7,446 nucleotides of DNA. It comes from Bacteroidales bacterium UBA1800 (GTDB lineage Bacteria; Bacteroidota; Bacteroidia; Bacteroidales; VadinHA17). Numbering within the stretch: the first letter of the stretch is position 1; every line of letters begins with the position of its first letter. The notes beneath the pieces were generated by a model. It saw only the letters and a program-made list of their open reading frames with translations, had not been told where the DNA came from and searched no databases. The position numbers were made by a program, and so were the translations under genes. The stretch covers positions 1 through 7,446 of the forward strand of contig DCFQ01000083.1 of NCBI GenBank assembly GCA_002319915.1. The letters run 5' to 3'. Below, piece by piece: positions 4,996 through 7,446 of the stretch.

Positions 4996-7344
4996 AATGA
5001 CCCTTACGCCGAATACCGGTCCGGCCGTGTTCCCTTTGTGTGCCTGGAACCTGACAGTCAGTTTTTGCTTTGCTTTTGTCACACCTGCAGGGATATCATA
5101 TTGCAGCCTTATGAACTGCCCTGGTTTTTTGCCGGAGATATTCTCGGTTGCAATTATCCTGCCGTCAATTAAAATATCGAATGTTTTGGCTCCGGGGAAA
5201 CCGCCCCAGTAGTCGGCGACAATCGCAAGCGGGAATGCGGGATCTGCTTTCATCTCAAATGAGAACCATCCGCCTCTTGATTCCCTGTACGCCCTGTCCC
5301 TGAAATGTTCCGGGGTAGTATTCTCTCCCCTGAACTTATGGTCCCTTTCAGGCTGCATTTCACCGGGCTGTACAAAGTCGACAGTGGCCTCCTTTAGCTT
5401 TCGTAATTGTTCCTCCTCAGCTCTGTAATTTTCGAGCCTTTTCTCCCATTGATCCCGAGTAAAAAGATCCCAGTATATTGTATATCGCCTGTCATAGATC
5501 GAATAAAAGGGCTTTAATTCAACGTCTCTCGGCCTGCCAGTATTTACTGTCACGAAGGTGTTCGGCTTCCCTTCAACAGGTTTAAGCCAGGCTGCAGGAT
5601 CCCTTTCGGAGGTAAGCAATACGGGCACATACAGGGGGTTTTTTGAAGCGGTATCGTCGAGAGGTCCAAGCTCCCCGGCAAGAACGAGGGGACCATACAT
5701 CACAGCTGCCCTGGTGCTGTCGTCGGGCATTGGTTCGAGCCTCAGTGAAAACGGGATCTTAATTACGACCCTGTCACCGGACTTCCATGTTTTTTCGATA
5801 CACACCCAGCTGCCGGGCTTCCGGCTTTCGCGGTGAAGATGTCCGTTTACGCGAACCTCAATCCCGCCAGTGGCCCAGCCGGGATACCTGACCTGCAAAG
5901 CAAGCTTAACAGGCTTTTCGCACCTTAATTCGAGTTCAGTAACCGGTTCGGTGGGAAAACCGGTCCTCTGAATAACTGTCAGGCCCTTCTCCTTCCAGTG
6001 AAGTTCGGAGGCAATGTATTGAAAAAGAAAAAGGTCCTTCTCTGTATGATAATATATATTCCTCCCGTATTTTGAGTGGTTTTCCATTCCGGTCCCGATG
6101 CAGCAGGTGAAATCCAGCGGATCCTGGAAGTTCTTGAAGCCTCCCATATCGAGCGACAGGTTATAAACAACCCTCCCGTCGACCGGGTTTTGCGATGAGA
6201 GGATATGATTGAAAAGTGCCCGTTCATAGAAATCAGCCACGCGGGGTGAGGCTTCCCACTCAAAGAGATGTTCACTCAGTTTTAGCATGTTGTACACATT
6301 GCACGATTCGGTGGTCCCTTCCCCGAGCTGGTCCCTCAGGGTGTCAGGGGGCCCGAAATACTCGTCATTCCCGTTTCCGCCGGTCACATAGGAATGGTGG
6401 TTCACAACGGTCTGCCAGAAGAAGCCTGCGGCATTTTTATCGGAGGTGTCGCCGGTGAGTTCATAAATGCGGGCAAGCCCGATCAGTTTAGGGATATTCG
6501 TATTGGCATGCTTTCCTGGCAGGATGTCCTTATGTTCCTTCAATGCATCCAGGAATGACTTGTGATAGAAAATCCCTGCGAGCTTCAGGTATTTATCGTC
6601 CCCGGTATCGGCATAAAGATCTGCAAATGTCTCATTTATGCCCCCATGTTCGCACCGGAGCATTAGCTGAACCTGCTCATCCGAAAGGGGAGATACTGTG
6701 TTTAGGATCCAGCCGGCGAATTTTTTTTCAACAGTGAGTGCCTTTTCATACCCGCAGCAATGATAGGTGTCGCGCAGACCGGCAAGGATCTTATGCATCG
6801 TGTAAAAAGGCGACCAGATACCGTTCAGATCGAACCCCTGCGAACGTATGTTCCCTTTTGACACCTCATTCACGAATATCTCCCTCCCTTTCGGAAACGC
6901 TCCGATGTACCCGTCGACGGTATGATCCTGGATCTTTTCAAGTTCGTCGGTGATATATTCCGCCCTGTGCCGGAACAGAGTGTCTCCTGTTGTAAGGTAC
7001 ATCATGGAGCAGGCGCTGAGGTAATGCCCCAGACTGTGGCCGGCAAGGGACTCGTTTTCCCAACCCATGTAATGTTCAGCTTTCGGCGTGAGGCCGGCCT
7101 CGGAATAGAACCGTGACAGAAGCCTGTCGGGGTCATAGGCTAATAGGGTTTGTTTGTCAAGCCCGGTCGCATGGAGGAAAGGACCGTCCAGCAGCCTGAC
7201 GTCCTGGAGGGGGAATGGCAGGGCGGCGAAGGTTACCACTTCGGGGCCGCCGGTTCCTGTACGGTCAGGGGCCGGGGCCGAACACCCCGAATTGAGGAGC
7301 ACTGCAAGGCATACTGGGTAAACTAGCTTTATGGCCATTTTCAT
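4975..7344 (-). CDS. DUF1680-type beta-L-arabinofuranosidase lipoprotein (GH127/GH146 group)
   Basis: A predicted exo-enzyme that removes beta-L-arabinofuranose from plant or glycoprotein glycans in the periplasm or at the cell surface. From ATG 7344 the product is 789 residues. MKMAIK and a hydrophobic stretch lead to Cys21 in LLNSGC, a probable but non-canonical lipobox (Asn at -3). Two other in-frame ATGs exist: 7338 (two codons later) and 7401, which would put 19 residues before the signal and begins inside the octamer array. The (alpha/alpha)6 barrel shows GHSLGHYLSA (102-111), TGGNGNDEYF (321-330, Glu328 the probable acid/base), ESC (346-348) and CC (414-415) followed by GTGMENHSKYG. 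By analogy with HypBA1, Glu346, Cys348, Cys414 and Cys415 form the Zn site, with Cys414 the nucleophile. Beta-rich C-terminal regions (about 545-640 and 665-785, resembling DUF4986 and DUF6805) match the long Bacteroidota form. GH127 cannot be told from GH146 by eye. No SusC/SusD genes are visible nearby. Confidence 0.9.
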   Translation of the reverse strand: MKMAIKLVYPVCLAVLLNSGCSAPAPDRTGTGGPEVVTFAALPFPLQDVRLLDGPFLHATGLDKQTLLAYDPDRLLSRFYSEAGLTPKAEHYMGWENESLAGHSLGHYLSACSMMYLTTGDTLFRHRAEYITDELEKIQDHTVDGYIGAFPKGREIFVNEVSKGNIRSQGFDLNGIWSPFYTMHKILAGLRDTYHCCGYEKALTVEKKFAGWILNTVSPLSDEQVQLMLRCEHGGINETFADLYADTGDDKYLKLAGIFYHKSFLDALKEHKDILPGKHANTNIPKLIGLARIYELTGDTSDKNAAGFFWQTVVNHHSYVTGGNGNDEYFGPPDTLRDQLGEGTTESCNVYNMLKLSEHLFEWEASPRVADFYERALFNHILSSQNPVDGRVVYNLSLDMGGFKNFQDPLDFTCCIGTGMENHSKYGRNIYYHTEKDLFLFQYIASELHWKEKGLTVIQRTGFPTEPVTELELRCEKPVKLALQVRYPGWATGGIEVRVNGHLHRESRKPGSWVCIEKTWKSGDRVVIKIPFSLRLEPMPDDSTRAAVMYGPLVLAGELGPLDDTASKNPLYVPVLLTSERDPAAWLKPVEGKPNTFVTVNTGRPRDVELKPFYSIYDRRYTIYWDLFTRDQWEKRLENYRAEEEQLRKLKEATVDFVQPGEMQPERDHKFRGENTTPEHFRDRAYRESRGGWFSFEMKADPAFPLAIVADYWGGFPGAKTFDILIDGRIIATENISGKKPGQFIRLQYDIPAGVTKAKQKLTVRFQAHKGNTAGPVFGVRVIKQGEKP

Positions 7345-7372
7345 CGGTTGAAGGTTCTGGAAGGTCATCTGG

Positions 7373-7380
7373 CAAATTTT
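7373..7380 (-). promoter_or_regulatory. Weak candidate -7 element for the arabinofuranosidase gene
   Basis: The minus strand reads AAAATTTG, one mismatch from TAnnTTTG (the first base), with 28 nt between it and the ATG at 7344. A -33 box at normal spacing would fall at about 7400-7404, on the first unit of the octamer array, where no TTTG exists. Low confidence. Confidence 0.2.
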
Positions 7381-7396
7381 TACTTGGTTAAGGAGT

Positions 7397-7446
7397 ATCA
7401 TGCGATCATGCGATCATGCAATCATGCGATCATGCAATCGTGCAAT
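7397..7446. repeat. Tandem octamer array, consensus ATCATGCR, open at the right edge
   Basis: Six uninterrupted 8-bp units start at 7397, 7405, 7413, 7421, 7429 and 7437, and AT of a seventh ends the window. The eighth base is G, G, A, G, A, A in order. The only other difference is A to G at base 4 of the sixth unit, so all variation is by transitions. Each of the first five units contains the palindrome CATG, and every G-ending unit creates GATC with the next one. The array begins 52 nt upstream of the arabinofuranosidase ATG. Its true length and what lies beyond it are not visible. Confidence 0.93.

Noticed and set aside
7389..7446. AAGGAG followed by ATG at 7400 and an open frame through the octamers on the plus strand
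   Set aside because: It looks like a ribosome binding site and start, but the frame is only repeat-encoded residues up to the window edge, and Bacteroidota rarely use Shine-Dalgarno pairing. More sequence is needed before calling a gene.
7397..7446. The octamer array as a CRISPR array or replication iterons
   Set aside because: The units are 8 bp with no spacers, which excludes CRISPR. No replication initiator gene is in the window, and iterons are normally about 17-22 bp.

Overview
The window looks like chromosomal DNA from a member of the Bacteroidota, probably an environmental Bacteroidales-like lineage. Four things point there. A DUF4271 membrane protein, a family essentially confined to that phylum, lies at the left edge. 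There is a long-form DeoC next to a Dtd. There is a large DUF1680/GH127-type lipoprotein arabinofuranosidase. Octamers matching the Bacteroidota -7 promoter consensus TAnnTTTG sit about 20 nt in front of several start codons, without usable Shine-Dalgarno sequences. I see no rRNA, tRNA, CRISPR array, transposase or phage gene.

Layout from left to right: (1) 1-984, minus strand, a DUF4271 integral membrane protein whose C-terminus runs off the left edge. (2) 1060-1932, minus strand, deoC, deoxyribose-phosphate aldolase, probably in the same direction of transcription as (1). (3) 1968-2432, plus strand, a small SnoaL/DUF4440-like lipoprotein divergent from deoC. (4) 2435-3838, minus strand, a 14-helix DHA2-type MFS transporter, tail to tail with (3) with only 2 nt between them. 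(5) 3868-4320, minus strand, dtd, D-aminoacyl-tRNA deacylase, 29 nt upstream of the transporter and probably cotranscribed with it. (6) 4415-4978, plus strand, mntP, a manganese exporter divergent from dtd. (7) 4975-7344, minus strand, a DUF1680 beta-L-arabinofuranosidase lipoprotein whose stop codon overlaps that of mntP by 4 nt. (8) 7397-7446, a tandem array of an 8-bp unit just upstream of (7), running off the right edge.

The genes do not form a single pathway. They are mostly housekeeping functions (nucleoside catabolism, tRNA proofreading, Mn homeostasis) mixed with accessory ones (drug-type efflux, glycan degradation). dtd and deoC are usually near neighbours in Bacteroidota. Here they are separated by the transporter and the lipoprotein, which suggests those two were inserted. 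The coding is very compact: both convergent gene pairs have no intergenic space, and the dtd/mntP divergent promoters fit in 94 nt. I found no convincing undescribed system. The most unusual element is the octamer array at the right edge.
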